Translations under genes and position numbers: made by a program
The notes under the pieces: model-generated
Seen by the model: only the letters and a program-made list of their open reading frames with translations
Databases searched by the model: none
What the model was told of the DNA's origin: nothing
Source: Varroa destructor
Taxonomy: Eukaryota; Arthropoda; Arachnida; Mesostigmata; Varroidae
Assembly (NCBI RefSeq): GCF_002443255.2
Contig: NW_019211456.1
Coordinates: forward strand, 38,819,042 to 38,883,041
Direction: 5' to 3'
Length of the DNA stretch: 64,000 bases
In this document: piece by piece, positions 52,482 through 64,000 of the stretch
Position numbering within the stretch: the first letter of the stretch is position 1
How the letters are laid out: each line of letters starts with the position of its first letter

Positions 52482-54927
52482 GGAGCGCCTAGGCATTGTC
52501 GACGAGAGGCGACAGGATTTGCACGCGGACGGACTTCATACACCTTGTTGAGTCTAGACACTCGTTTCTCTCCCTTCCTCTCTCTCTTAGAACGATTTTT
52601 ACTAGAATCAATATATACTTATGGAAAGATCTACGGGTGGGTTGAGGTTATTGAACTATGGCTTGTTTATAATGGTGTCAGCACGATAGCGTGAAAATAT
52701 ATAGAAATGTCATTGCATTGCTACTTCAAATCAGTCGCGCGATTCCTTTGCCGGAAACCTTTGTGCTCATGTCGAACCTGGAAGAATTGCGGTGAAATAA
52801 CGATGCAGGAAAATGCACTCCAATGGAGCTGCAGGTAAAAAGGTGGCCAGAAATCGTGTTTGTACTAGGATCCACACAGATGCGGATACATACAGGCTGG
52901 CTTAATACTACACCTAAAAGAAAGTGTCAGGACGCTATCTTTTTTCTATGGATGCAATTTTGTGACTATGCTATGAAAGAGCGTTGACAGAAGATATGGC
53001 AAGGCGATGTTGATTTGTGGGCTGCCTTCGCACGGCTCATTGAAGCTTTCTCCATGAACTGTCTGTTTCGAAACCTCCATCCAATTCATTGCAGCACAGC
53101 GGCAAGCTGATGGATGCTGGCTCGCATGTCTTTATGCTAGCAGACAGCAGTATTTTTGTATACAATACATCCAGTCCAGAGCATGAATCTGGAACTGGGC
53201 AGTAGTATCTGCATTAGGCTGCCCTGGCCTTCGTCGACCCAAACAACTCCCGCTTCACTCACTTGTAGCCGAAGGGGACGCGATCCCCTTTTCTAACTCG
53301 TGTTACATTACAGCAAACTCCTGCGTCTGCGGCAAGCCGCCACATGTCGTCCCACCACCGCGCGACTACTAGAAAATCTGTGGACGTCTTCTTTCACAGC
53401 GCTGCTCGGTCCGTCAGTCCGCCGTTCACTCGTCAGTCGTCGCTTTTGAAGCTTTTTGACGCTTTCGAACCAAAGTCGGTTAGAGGCAGCAGGAGTGCGT
53501 CGCCGGTCGCCTGACGGCAAAGCAGGTCAGCTTTACTCATCATCGACGTGACTGGTTTGCTAGAATGGCCAAATGGCGCACGTATAGACAAACAGCCTGT
53601 GAGAGCCAAGCAAGCGTTACGAAGGACAAACACAGGACAAGAGAAGATTGGGAGTGAAGCAACCAGACATAAAAAGCGCACGCGATGGCTAGACGGCACG
53701 CACAACATAGAAGATACAACACGACAGAACATGCATACACTCTGACAGAAACAACCACTTACGTACTTATGCAATCTACGTGGTTATACGGCTGTATAGA
53801 AATACATCCGGAGGGAATATATCTGTCTGTATACTTGTGGCTCTCATAATCGTGCGTAAGAACAGCGGAACTGGACGTAGTCGTCGGGATGAGAGACGGA
53901 AATCTACGCCGCGACCGCTTCAGAAATGGCTGCAGCACCCCCAGCAAACGCAATATCAAGCAGAGCCATCAATGAACTGACCCCAATACTACTTACCAAG
54001 TATGCTGTGACAAGCATGCGTGCTTAGTCTCAGACTAGAAGCCGTCACGGGATGAAGATCTATCTAGGTCATAGCATGACTACGAACATAATGACAGACA
54101 ACGATGGTTCCGTTGTCAAACACAAAAAAGTCGCGCAGCACACGAGGTGCTCATAAGAACTTAAGAGCAATTAGCCGATTCATTTATATGTTATGAACGA
54201 TTTATTAATACTTATATGATGGCAATAGCTTCTGCGTGGCATTCGCGCTGTAATTCTATTGTATAATGCATATTAAGGACAGACGTACGAAGGCTAGGAG
54301 AAGGTCTGGGAAGCCGGTACAGCGGCAACGAGTGTAACTATAGAAGAGATGTAGTTTACGCTCAGTGAGGTGTATGTTTCTGAAGGTCACCAAAAACTCG
54401 TGCCCAGCATAAGCTTTATAAAGAGCATACATACATGAAGCAAAGGGTGTTTTATTGCCTCCGCTTAACCAAATTAGGGCACGGTAACAGGTGGTTGATA
54501 TCCTTGAAAGCAATTTTTCTCGCGTAGCAGATGAACACGAAAGCAGCCTTTTGCTATAAAAAAAAATGTTTACGTTCTTGCCATGCCTTCCTATGGATTG
54601 CATAAAAGCGCACTCTCCATTAGCTCTGCAAATTAATTTTCGCCATTTTGGTATCGGGCGTCGTTAAACGATCCAGATTGTATGATAGTATGCGGAGGAA
54701 AGTACCGAAGTCGTTAGATTAAATAAATGCCACTCTTTGTGAATCTGTATTTCCTCAACCCCTAGCTGATTTCTAGCTGAGATAAAAATAGTCAACATGA
54801 ATTAATATGTCCAACTGGAATTTTCAAATGTCGAAAGGGGCGAATCTTAATACTTGCTTACTGATCTACTAAACATTGGCAACTGGGAAGTGATCTGGCG
54901 TCTTAGTTATACATTTTATTAATGCAG

Positions 54928-55183
54928 TAGCATTTATTTTCAAGACCAATTTTATGATTTATCGATCCCCATTTCTGACGCGTGGGTCGATCATATTAAG
55001 ATCTTCCAGAAGCTTTACCTGGACTTGTGCATCGCTTTGGCTCAACGCCGGTTTTTGATGCCTTTATTGGACGAGATAAAGGATCCTTCCGATGGGCGCG
55101 CCTTAGACATGCGAGGCGCTGCTACGAACTCGGTTTCTGGAACAGGAAGAAGGACACACACAGTTATTATCGAACAGCTTTAG
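54928..55183 (+). other. Terminal-exon-like open frame of unknown identity
   Basis: After an acceptor-like attttattaatgcag, a frame stays open to a TAG at 55181. It encodes about 85 residues with mixed, protein-like composition: FYDLSIPISDAWVDH, then a helical-looking IKIFQKLYLDLCIALAQRRF, then LLDEIKDPSDGRALDMRG. An AATAAA lies at 55346-55351. I do not recognise the family. The acceptor is weak in pyrimidines, so this may be a decayed insertion rather than a working exon. Confidence 0.22.
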
Positions 55184-57080
55184 CTAAAATAATCTGAAGG
55201 GCTCGTAACAGTCAGTAATGTCGTACCCTCATATCAGAGCCTTATTTCGAAAAGAACGCGAAACATTTGCAAAAACTGCAATCGTTATTACGCATATGTC
55301 CGATATCGTGGTCGTTTGAGTACGTGCAACATAAGTGCACCTATGAATAAAGAACTTTGTTTTCTTGAAATAATGCGTAAGGAGCAATATAACTTAAATA
55401 AAAAAAAAGTTCGTTCATATGTTGTTTAACTAAAAATTAAGCGACCTTTACGATTGTTCAAGCTACGTATGTTATGGTATATGGTACAGCCGTACGAATG
55501 TATATGGCTACCTGTTACATGCATCTTCTTCGACTTTCAAGCTTATGTAGTCGCCAATTCCCCAAATTTCGTGTTGCTATCTTTGTCGCTCCATTCGTTT
55601 CCCATATAATATCCACCTAAACGAATGTGCGCCTCGAATTGTTACGCTTGAATATGAAGCCACAAGTAGAAACCAGCAAAAAGATTAGCTGCAGCAGTTC
55701 AAATACCCCGATTCCAAACAAAAATCCGATATAACCTTACTATTTTTCAAAGTAACATCGTTGCGATATCTGTTCGGCCTTTACTCAAACTTGTCACATT
55801 ACAACAGGGTCGATAATGGACACTACTTGCCTTCGAAGAACGCCTAGAAGAAACGGTAGAATTTTTAATAGCCGATCTGTTCTTTGTATCCTCGTGTTTT
55901 AGTAGCCCATTTATCGGCAACCGACTAGCACTATCTCGACAAAATGACGGAATTTACGTCAGTGGGCTGCGGGCACTGCTCCCACTAGACGCCGGTACGC
56001 TCTTCTGATAAGAGATAGACGAGAAAGCGAAAATGCACGAGTATGAAAGCCGCGCTTAGGGCGCTTGTTGTAGCTTATTTCGTCGCCGCAACAATTCAGT
56101 GATTTAATAGAAGTGCTACGTGTAATGGAAGACGTATCAGTAGTAGTGACAGCAGCAGTTTTGTTTGTGGGACAATAGTTGCTGGTTAGTGGAACGGAAC
56201 ACGGGGACGACAGCCGGGAAACGTGAGGCGCGGCACCCGTTTAGACGCACATTGCATCTGGCCTTTACGCTGTGATCCTATAACGCTAAGATCCTTACCT
56301 TTTCAAACCGACAAATAAAAAGGGAGGTATAGAAAGGCAGGCAGGAATATTTAAGGACCGAAGGGTGACAGTGTACATATGTATTATCCATAGAAAGACG
56401 GATATGAAGGTAGCAAACTCTACAAGACGCGAATGTAGCGAGCTGGGAAGGGGGTGAAAAAGATTGCCACCTGCAGATGTGGTCACCTGTCGAATGCTGA
56501 GATTGTATCCCTTCAGATCCTGTGCTTACTGCGAAATATAATGTTAAGGCAGCGATTGCCGCTATTGTGCTATCGAATCAGTAAGCCTGATAAAAAAGAA
56601 AATACAGGTTATGAGAACGTTTGAAGGCGTCTTTGAAGTCGAAATTGAAAGGTGTTAGCGTCGGCACTAAGCTTCATCGACTTTCTGCAACCTGTTTCTA
56701 TTAGATCTTTTCTTCTCGCTCACTCATAAATAAAATTAGCTCCATCCCTTAGCACGTCTAGTGCCATGGAAACTTTCGAGCAGCCCAAACATTATGCTTC
56801 AACAGAATCACTGAAATCTGCAACTCTGAGCTTTAATTACGACATACTATTTCAAACTCTTTTTCTGGCGTCAAAGCAGTAGTACACACGCCGGTAGAGA
56901 CACCCTTCATAGACATTCGTGCAGCCTACAAACGAGCTGATAGATAATAGATACACTTTGTCTCAGTAAGTTAAAGGTAAATATGTATATGAGATGAAAG
57001 GTTTGTTAAGTAGTATGTGCTGAAATCTAATATATTGATGTTATCCTTTCTACATTCTAGATAATAAGTACTTTAGCGTG

Positions 57081-57093
57081 CTTTGACAGGTCC
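57081..57093 (+). repeat. Second copy of the ctttgacaggtcc arm
   Basis: Thirteen bases are identical to 35832-35844, and cacttc follows within a short distance in both places. A weak inverted partner, acctgctcaagt, lies near 57165. It may be a degraded copy of the element at 35830-35941, or chance. Confidence 0.3.
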
Positions 57094-60000
57094 GCCACTT
57101 CGCTATGGCCTTTCCCACCACTTATGTCGGTACATTATGAGTGCTATAATTGTTGATAAATAAACCTGCTCAAGTAAAAATAAGCATATACATATATACG
57201 CACATATATGCAAACGACTAGAGTTGACATTTCATTAAAATAAACTTTCAACGCACGACGAGACCCCTTCGTGCGAATACCTTGTTAGAATATTTAAGGC
57301 GAAGTAAACTGATCTAGGTGACAGCTTATCTTGTCAAATGTTAGGGACCAAACTTACTCTAGATGAGGTTTTAAGAACTATCAAAGCATTTTAACCCAGC
57401 CTAGAATTAAACAGGCTTGTCGTATGTATCCAACCAACAAAAGCTTCCAACAATGATTGAACGGTGTTCTCAACGGAGTACCTAGCAGTGTCCTCAACGC
57501 GAGCCGCCTGCCGTCGATTCGTTCACTTTAGGTTCACATTTCCCATTTCGTACCTTTGCGCGATCCTGCAGGCTCATTGACCGATGTTAAGGTAATACAA
57601 AGCAGCGTGCCGCGGCTGTCCTTTGGGACAGAAGCAAGATTATTTAGCGCTGGAAGCCCTGCCTTGGCTTTCGAGAGAAGCCAATGGCAAGGATTATTAA
57701 AGGAGCAAAGGGGTTCGCCTGCTGTCGTGTCCGAAATCTTTGTGGTCGATTAAGCTTAAAGAGTAGGCGAGCCGACAAGATTTCGGGACAGTGATGCGCC
57801 AAGCCTATCGTCTGCTCCGGCTTCGACCGCAAAAAATGGGGGCAACCTATGAATCAGAAGAATATAGCGACGGCGGCGGGGGCGGCAGCTACACCTGCAG
57901 ACCCGTAATAGACAACTTCTCGATCCAATGCTCCACGTGCCGCACTTACTGCGATGAAGTAGGATGCTTTGTCATGTGTGGGATGCGCGGATTTAGATCC
58001 GTCTGTTCCTAAAATTCCCCGGCACCACTAGAACAGTGTCGGAACCCAACTAGATATTCTTTTTTATTCAAAAGGACGCAGCATAAAGACAATGTAATGG
58101 CACAGCTCGCAGTATTGCTTCCAGCTCGTTTTATAATAGTAAAAGAAAGCAGCACAATAGATTTGATTTAATTAAACCTACCTTTCGAATGTATATACTC
58201 AAGGATAAAACCCGCTTGTGACACTATGCTATATTGTTATATACATATGTCCGTGGGCGGAGGACTATATGATACGACATAAACATATCTAGGCTGCTAA
58301 TGCTGCACAATACCTGCACAGCGTATCGTGCATGAATCGTACAAATTTGCAGCTTTTGCAAGCGCCGTATCAGATCGGTTGTCGAGCACTTCCATTTTTT
58401 GTTTGCTCTTATTTCGTGGTGAATATTACAGAGGTCAAAAATGCAACGACAAAATCATAATGGTCACAATGGCCATTGTTACTGAATGGCAAGGTTGCTG
58501 GGTTTACGCTTATCTCATGCCAGCATCTTTGAGTTTATGTGCGTGGGTTTCTGTGTGCATTTGTGGCTGGATGCCACGTGTCTGAGACGCCTTTGTGCGG
58601 CAGTTGCTGCCGCCAGCGGGGCCAATTGTGGCATTGCTGGCGCAGCAAGTGCGGGTAACCCGCTGTTAGTTGTCGTTGGAAGCGACCTTGAAACTTGCAA
58701 GTAACAGACAAATTACTGTGTGACTGTGCGTCGCGAGAGTCATTGCTGGTGGCTTCGTTACTCAGAGGCGATTGCAGTTAAACGAGCGAGTTTGACGCCT
58801 CGCTTTTGGGCGTCGGCCTGGGCTGCCTTGAGTGAGTTAGGGTGACTCGAGTACAGCACTGCTACTCCGGATACGCAGTGGCAGAGCGGTACTTCCCAGA
58901 TCGGACGTCCAAATCAGAGGCGGGACATCGCACTCTTTGCCTTTTCTCCCTCGTTTCTGTCTTTCTACGCGCGAACTACCCAAGGGAGGACCCTTCTTGT
59001 ACGCGCCCACTGTACCGTTACCGAGAACCGAGAGGCAAGCAACACTTCTAGCTGAAATGCGATGGCTTTCAGCGAAACTTATGTTGTATCTCCTGTATTT
59101 GTAAGGACGTCTGTCCGTACAACCCCTGTCGCCGAGAAGAAGAGGCGTTGGGTCTGGACCCCCGCTCCACCTCGTTCTGCCAGCAAGTAACACTAGGCCA
59201 GGCAAGACAACTAAAGGACGCGGCTGGTAGCAAAGAGGAGCGAACAGCGTCAACCGAATAAAACAAAAAAATTGCCTCCAACTACTCAGTCTGCTGCATG
59301 TACTGCCGTACACTGGGGTTAAAGTAAAGCATATGACTCACAAAACGGGTTAAATAGCCCCATCCAAGTGCTTAACTGTGAACGAAAGGGGGTCTATTGT
59401 AATGCTTTTACCCCACACAAACTTATATATACTGACTGCGCCCCTTCAAAGTCGCCTTGGATCGAGTGATTGCTCATTGATCTTGAAATGATTATAGAAA
59501 AATTAATAATCATTTTCTCAGTTCTCTTTTCACTTGTTGTAGACTTGTATAGTAATGATCCGGATTTTTTAATCTGAAAAATCTTCAAAGCTTTTCTCCA
59601 AAGGTATCATTTATCTAGTAAGGGTAATACAGATCTATATATATTTTTGAATTATTCATTTACCTCAAGTAAGAGCTAGAGGAGTGTTGTAACATTACTT
59701 TTATACTGATTTCTGAAATGTATTCTTTATAACGCACTAGATTTCTAAACTTAGCTTTCTTTTTAATCATAAATCAAAGATAGTGATGACTAACTCTTCG
59801 TGGAATTTACAAAACTTCACTTTAAAACTCAGCAGTCGATGCTATGCTTCAAAGAGAGAAGAAGAGAGGAACAGGGCCGAGGTGGGTGGAAGTAAACGCC
59901 AAGGCTCGAGCAGACGGAATTGAAAAAGCGAGAGCGATTTTTCCTTAATACACCCTCTCTTGAAACCTTTTCCGTCCAGCGAAAACTCTATGCACTTTTT

Positions 60001-60648
60001 AGAGTTCTTATTCAGGATTCGCCGTATTTGAAATGCAGGCGTCTCACAATCAGTCGCATAATGTGTATAAGTATGCGTCTGTTTGTGCGTATATCCGTCT
60101 CGTTCCTCGGCTGTGCCTTCGCTGCTACGCAGCGGTTCGGCGTTTAAACCGAGAATAGAATAGGTCAGCAACGCGGCTAACAATGGAATCGGCGCTATCC
60201 TTAAGGGTCTACACTGCATTACCAGGTTAGAAGAAACACACAGATAGTCATGGCTGCTACAGCAACTGTTAACTACGCAAAAAAATTTAACTCACAGGGA
60301 ACGAAGGGATGGATGAAGCAGCCAAGAATTCGTTGCTAACCGCGTTGGTAATAACAGTAAATTGCTCGCTAAGTATATTCGAGTTAACAGGATATAAAAA
60401 GAAAAGCCAGCATAGCAAATGAGAGCTACGGCCGGTCTACGCTGTTCGGATACTGTTTTTCTAGGTCAAAAAGGTTCAAGAGTTTGACATCACACCACAT
60501 TTAAATTGTGCGAATCGAAAGATAATCCTACGAGATCTGACGCACGTATGTCAGCGACCTTTCGGTGGTTAAAACAATGATCTGAATTAATCGTACCAAT
60601 AGATTTCTTTTCTTCGGATTTCTATCGTCCCAAAGCTTTCTCTTTCAG

Positions 60649-60689
60649 ATCTTTCTTGAGCTTTGAGAAAAGAATTAAGAGGGCATCTG
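60649..60689 (+). other. Microexon-like segment flanked by strong splice signals
   Basis: The acceptor gctttctctttcag ends at 60648 and the donor CTG|GTAAGTG starts at 60690. One frame is open through the 41 bases, reading SFLSFEKRIKRAS between split codons (phase 2 in, phase 1 out). It does not directly continue the phase 0 receptor exon ending at 41932. It may be an exon of this or another gene, or chance. Confidence 0.3.
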
Positions 60690-61133
60690 GTAAGTGTAAG
60701 CGTTGAGACGATACAGATGTCGAGTTTTTGCTTCAAACAACATGGCACGAGAACTGTGGAGTGAAACTGTGCATTATCTAGATGAATAACCTGCGACTTA
60801 TCTTTTTAAAGTTCGGGCCTACTTTGGCAAACCGTAGTCCGCGATTTTCTCAGTACTTCATAGTAATTACTTCTTAGCGACAATAGAACCACTTGGCTTG
60901 AGCCCATAACGCATAACTCTTAACGCAAAGGACAGTGAGGAGAGGTTTGGCTTTTGACCTAGATCTCAGGGCTTTTTTTCGACTTGAACCCATACTCAGA
61001 GGTGGGGCTTCTGTGCAGCCACGCTGTACTTTGTAAGCCAACTTTTACTGTAGACGCATTTAAGTTCCCCTGAAACAGTTGTTGCTAAATCTATATTTAT
61101 TCAAAATTAAGATCCTCGGGCACATTTGTGACC

Positions 61134-61618
61134 TTAGATGTTTTCCAAATAATCTTTAAAAATTGACCGACATGACTTGCGTGAGACGTCTAACTTTTTT
61201 TCAAGCTCTTTAAAGTAAGTCGGTAGTTCTTTAATACAAATAGGTTTGAGTTCTCCACGTCCTTGCCCGTGTTCGCTGTCCAGGATGAATGTTGTCTTCA
61301 ATACTGTCTCGTCTGCAGCAAAATCGTGGTCACTTTGACGCTCGCTATTGACTTGTAGTCTGATCTTCAAATATTACAATATTGGCACCACCTGTGAGCA
61401 CCTGATTTCCTCCTTAATATAGAACATTTCCTACTATATTTTCATTTTCCAAGAAAGACAATACACGAGCGAAGGTCAGTCGCTTCCAAGCATTTCCAAA
61501 ATACAGAGTACTCGTTAGGATGCTTCGAAATTTGAACTGGGGATAGCAGGCAGACGAGTCTAGCTCTACAAGCTCGGCCATAGGTAGACCTTTGAGCAAT
61601 AAAAACCTGGCGTTTCAT
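61134..61618 (-). other. Two coding-like open frames on the minus strand, unknown identity
   Basis: Minus-strand 61613-61414 reads a peptide containing LLLKGLPMAELVELDSS and ending ENENIVGNVLY. 61376-61134 reads a lysine- and glutamate-rich peptide containing ELPTYFKELEKKLDVSRKS and ending FKDYLENI. Their composition is more protein-like than nearby frames, but no splice signals of good quality bound them and no family is recognised. A degraded mobile element or chance are alternatives. Confidence 0.18.
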
Positions 61619-61786
61619 GAATACCTTTTAACCCGGGGTAGTATAGTTAAAGATCTAGAAGTTACAAAGGTTTAAGGAATCGTTTTGTATAGGTAAATCT
61701 AGGACTAGGCCTCCTACAGGATTTCATAAGCATTCCCCGAAAACAGACAAATCACCTATGAAAAGCTTTACTTAAATCGTCACCTT

Positions 61787-61945
61787 ATGCAGCAAGTCGA
61801 GTACGTGTCGCAAGAGATTCCCGCCACCGACAACGAAAAGCCGTTATCGTCCAACGACCTTGGCGCTAGCACACTCTTGAACGCCACGTCCGCAAGTCGC
61901 TTTGAGGAACGCACAGACGAGGTGGAAGTAGCCATACGGATATGA
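61787..61945 (+). other. Short coding-like open frame, unknown identity
   Basis: An ATG at 61787 opens 52 codons ending IRI-TGA. The frame stays open back to 61730 (AFPENRQITYEKLYLNRHL). It is rich in acidic and small residues (for example EIPATDNEKPLSSNDLG), with codon-like GC usage compared with the AT-rich flanks. No family is recognised. Confidence 0.15.
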
Positions 61946-64000
61946 GTATCACTTGCCAGTAATCAGGAAATCTTTGCTATGCTTTCTGTTTCGTTCGCAG
62001 TCGGGGGCTCATCTTAAGAGTCTTCTCTGTTTCTTTGCGCTGGCTGCGGCGCGGCCATACCTCTTTTGCGGGAAACGGATATGGTCGAGAAAAAGGCACG
62101 GATACTCTAATGGAATCATTTTCATATATCTCTTCTTTCTTCGACACTTTTCCTTTTTGTGCATTCTCTTTCTCTTGCTGCATTTACTTTTCTCTTTCTA
62201 CCTGCATAGAAGTTAGCCTAGATCAAAAACTACGCTGAGAGAAGTATAGAAGTTGCATACTGGGACAATTGTTCGTTGCGGCAATCGTTATGTTCATTTT
62301 CACGGTGGCCTCGTCGATATCGCATTCCTTCGCCGTTAGTTTACTTTGAGCGACAGATTACTATGATAACTCTTGCTTTCAAAGGGTCATCTCCGTATTT
62401 TCCCTTCAATCTATTTTTTTCTGTTCCTCGACCTACGACGCAATCGACTAATGGCGGAATGGCAGACCAGCTATAAGTTACTACAGCTCTCAGGTAGAGG
62501 ATACTAAGTAAAGAAAGGAAGGAAAACGCTAGTAGTATTGGCGTCACCGCATACATACATCGATATGTTTTAAGGCAGCAATAAAAGAAGATCTGAAGTC
62601 AGCATTAGTTCCGAGCGTGATAGCACTCGGCCATCAATTCAGCAGGCAGGGCAGGCAGTTACTGTTGATGCCTCGGTTTCTTCGTCCCACAGACGTCGTT
62701 GAAGATAGGGAAACGATGTCGAAAACGACTAAAAGAGGTTCGCTGCTAGTGTAATAGCAGCAACTTACGGTAGACAACATGAAAGAAATAGAGAGGACGG
62801 AAACGACGAAGCGAGAGCGACCGAACGAGCGAGGAAAGAAGCGGAAACAGTGGTCAATGCGACATGGTGGAGAACTGGGAAGAAGACGGAGAAAGCCGAA
62901 AGCAACGGGAGCAGCGCTAACAGAAGCAGGAGGGCGACAGGCCGCTTCTCAAGCAGAATACTGTCGTCCAATGGATGGTCCTATGGCCATGCTTCAACTA
63001 TGTATGGGGATCGCTTGATGTACGCATGTGAGTCGTCTGGGCCTATCTGTGTTTCTACATATCTAGAGGTTATAGGAATGGTGGTGCCAGTTCGGCCAGC
63101 AAGCTAGAGTGAAAACGACATGGAGGCTAGACACTGTTGGATAGATCGATAGCCATGGCGAATGAGGCCGATCAGCGGGTCGACTGCTGGAGGGCACTCC
63201 CGAGAACGAAGGAACATACCCTTCAGAAGGACAAATGGGGTGAAAGGAGGAACTCACATGCACAGAATTCTACCATCACTGCCACCACTGCCATCGTTGA
63301 GAATCTATCCAACTCGCGGGGTGATGAAGATACGCAGAAAAGCGATGAAGGCCAAAGCACGGTAGAAAAAAGGCACAAGGGTAAGATGGCTGCGGAAACG
63401 ACGAGATGAACTAAAATAACGGACACGTTGTCTGCTAAGGAACCGGTGACGATCGCGGAAAATCACGGCAGCGAAGGCTAGCTCCATGGCCCACTAGTCT
63501 AAACCAACCCAGCGAAGCGAGCATACCGCCTGATGTTGCAGGCAACTGCTGTATTTTCTCAGGAGTACGCAGTTACAGAAGCATGGGGATCAACTGGATG
63601 CCTTCGCCAAATGACCACCAAGCCACCAAACTCACCGAACCGCCATGAATGGTAGGACCAATTGACCATTTATGTGGCAGCTGCTGCTTCCGCTGCAAGG
63701 GTCGCACTGCTTGCGCAAATGGGGGAAAGCAAAGAGCTGTTTCTGGGTAAGGAATGTCCTTTCTCTTTGTCAGACGGCATGCAAACGGGCTCGCGCACGC
63801 ACATATGGACATTCTTGAAAACCAGGAATTATCGTATTCGAAAGCTAGCCATCTATTGATAATCCACTTGTGAAAGAGACAGGAACCACAACTTGTGGAA
63901 TTGACAGTACACAATGTTGTGCAAAATTGATACGCGTTATTATTATTATCGTTACGGCGATTACAAATCTCTGATAACTATTTCTGTTTTGAGGAGATGC

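Larger units (their letters stand above)
41933..64000 (+). other. DNA downstream of the second receptor exon, presumably the next intron
   Basis: The exon ending at 41932 has a gtgagt donor, so transcription of the receptor gene must continue rightwards. No later receptor exon was found: none of the ligand-binding or pore signatures (for example the SYTANLAAF-type M3 motif) appears in any frame. AT-rich parts are about 41930-44450, 45200-45990, 46440-47640, 48400-52160 and 54030-57500. GC-richer parts are about 44450-45060, 45990-46440, 47640-48320, 52160-54000, 57480-58020, 58480-59300 and 62600-63900. Two or three exon-like segments of unknown meaning are reported as findings. Confidence 0.6.

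Noticed and set aside
53055..53218. Acceptor-like attgcag followed by an open phase 0 frame (HSGKLMDAGSHVF)
   Set aside because: The phase fits the receptor exon ending at 41932, but the sequence lacks the expected A..GM....Y.Y family pattern and there is no good donor before the stop.
58837..59313. Longest open frame of the window (minus strand, 158 codons)
   Set aside because: Its composition is rich in Arg, Ser, Gly and Pro, overlapping frames are open on the other strand, and there is no family signature or good splice site. Best explained by GC-rich composition.
1..64000. CRISPR arrays, operons, insertion sequences, prophage or defence systems
   Set aside because: The spliced receptor exons and large introns show this is animal nuclear DNA. 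No regularly spaced repeats, transposase or prokaryotic gene clusters are present.

Overview
This is a piece of a large animal (eukaryotic) genome. There is no prokaryote-style gene packing, no operon and no long open reading frame. The only sequence I can tie to a known family is two plus-strand exons, at 19746-20153 and 41754-41932. Joined across a 21.6 kb GT-AG intron, they encode about 196 contiguous residues of the amino-terminal (leucine/isoleucine/valine-binding-protein-like) domain of a kainate-type ionotropic glutamate receptor. Both exons have good splice signals. The phases agree (phase 1 donor to phase 1 acceptor, restoring a glycine codon), and the joined protein runs straight through the family signature from the GGLFD strand to the YEDHEG-IIRL junction. 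Sequence style, intron size and the kainate-type signature suggest an arthropod, possibly a chelicerate such as a mite. That placement is inference and was not tested against any database.

Layout. Positions 1-19745 lie upstream of the first visible exon: either more intron or the 5' flank. The exon encoding the signal peptide was not found with confidence. Positions 20154-41753 are the large intron. Positions 41933-64000 lie downstream of the second exon, presumably the next intron; the rest of the N-terminal domain, the ligand-binding domain and the pore are not visible and should lie beyond the window. The non-exonic DNA alternates at a scale of a few kilobases between AT-rich stretches (homopolymer A/T runs, TA microsatellites, small fold-back hairpins) and GC-richer stretches with strong purine/pyrimidine strand asymmetry. 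The GC-richer stretches carry many overlapping open frames that look like by-products of composition.

No transposase, reverse transcriptase, tRNA, rRNA, snRNA or CRISPR could be supported. The more interesting leftovers are: a nearly perfect 23-bp fold-back at 27252-27299; a 76-nt three-way-junction fold at 4735-4810; an inverted repeat at 35830-35941 whose arm recurs at 57081; a possible poison exon with a very strong acceptor inside the receptor intron (36624-36702); a possible microexon (60649-60689); a terminal-exon-like open frame (54928-55183); and an in-frame hydrophobic tail that would be added if the intron after the second receptor exon were retained. I did not find a clearly new biological system; these are candidates to check.
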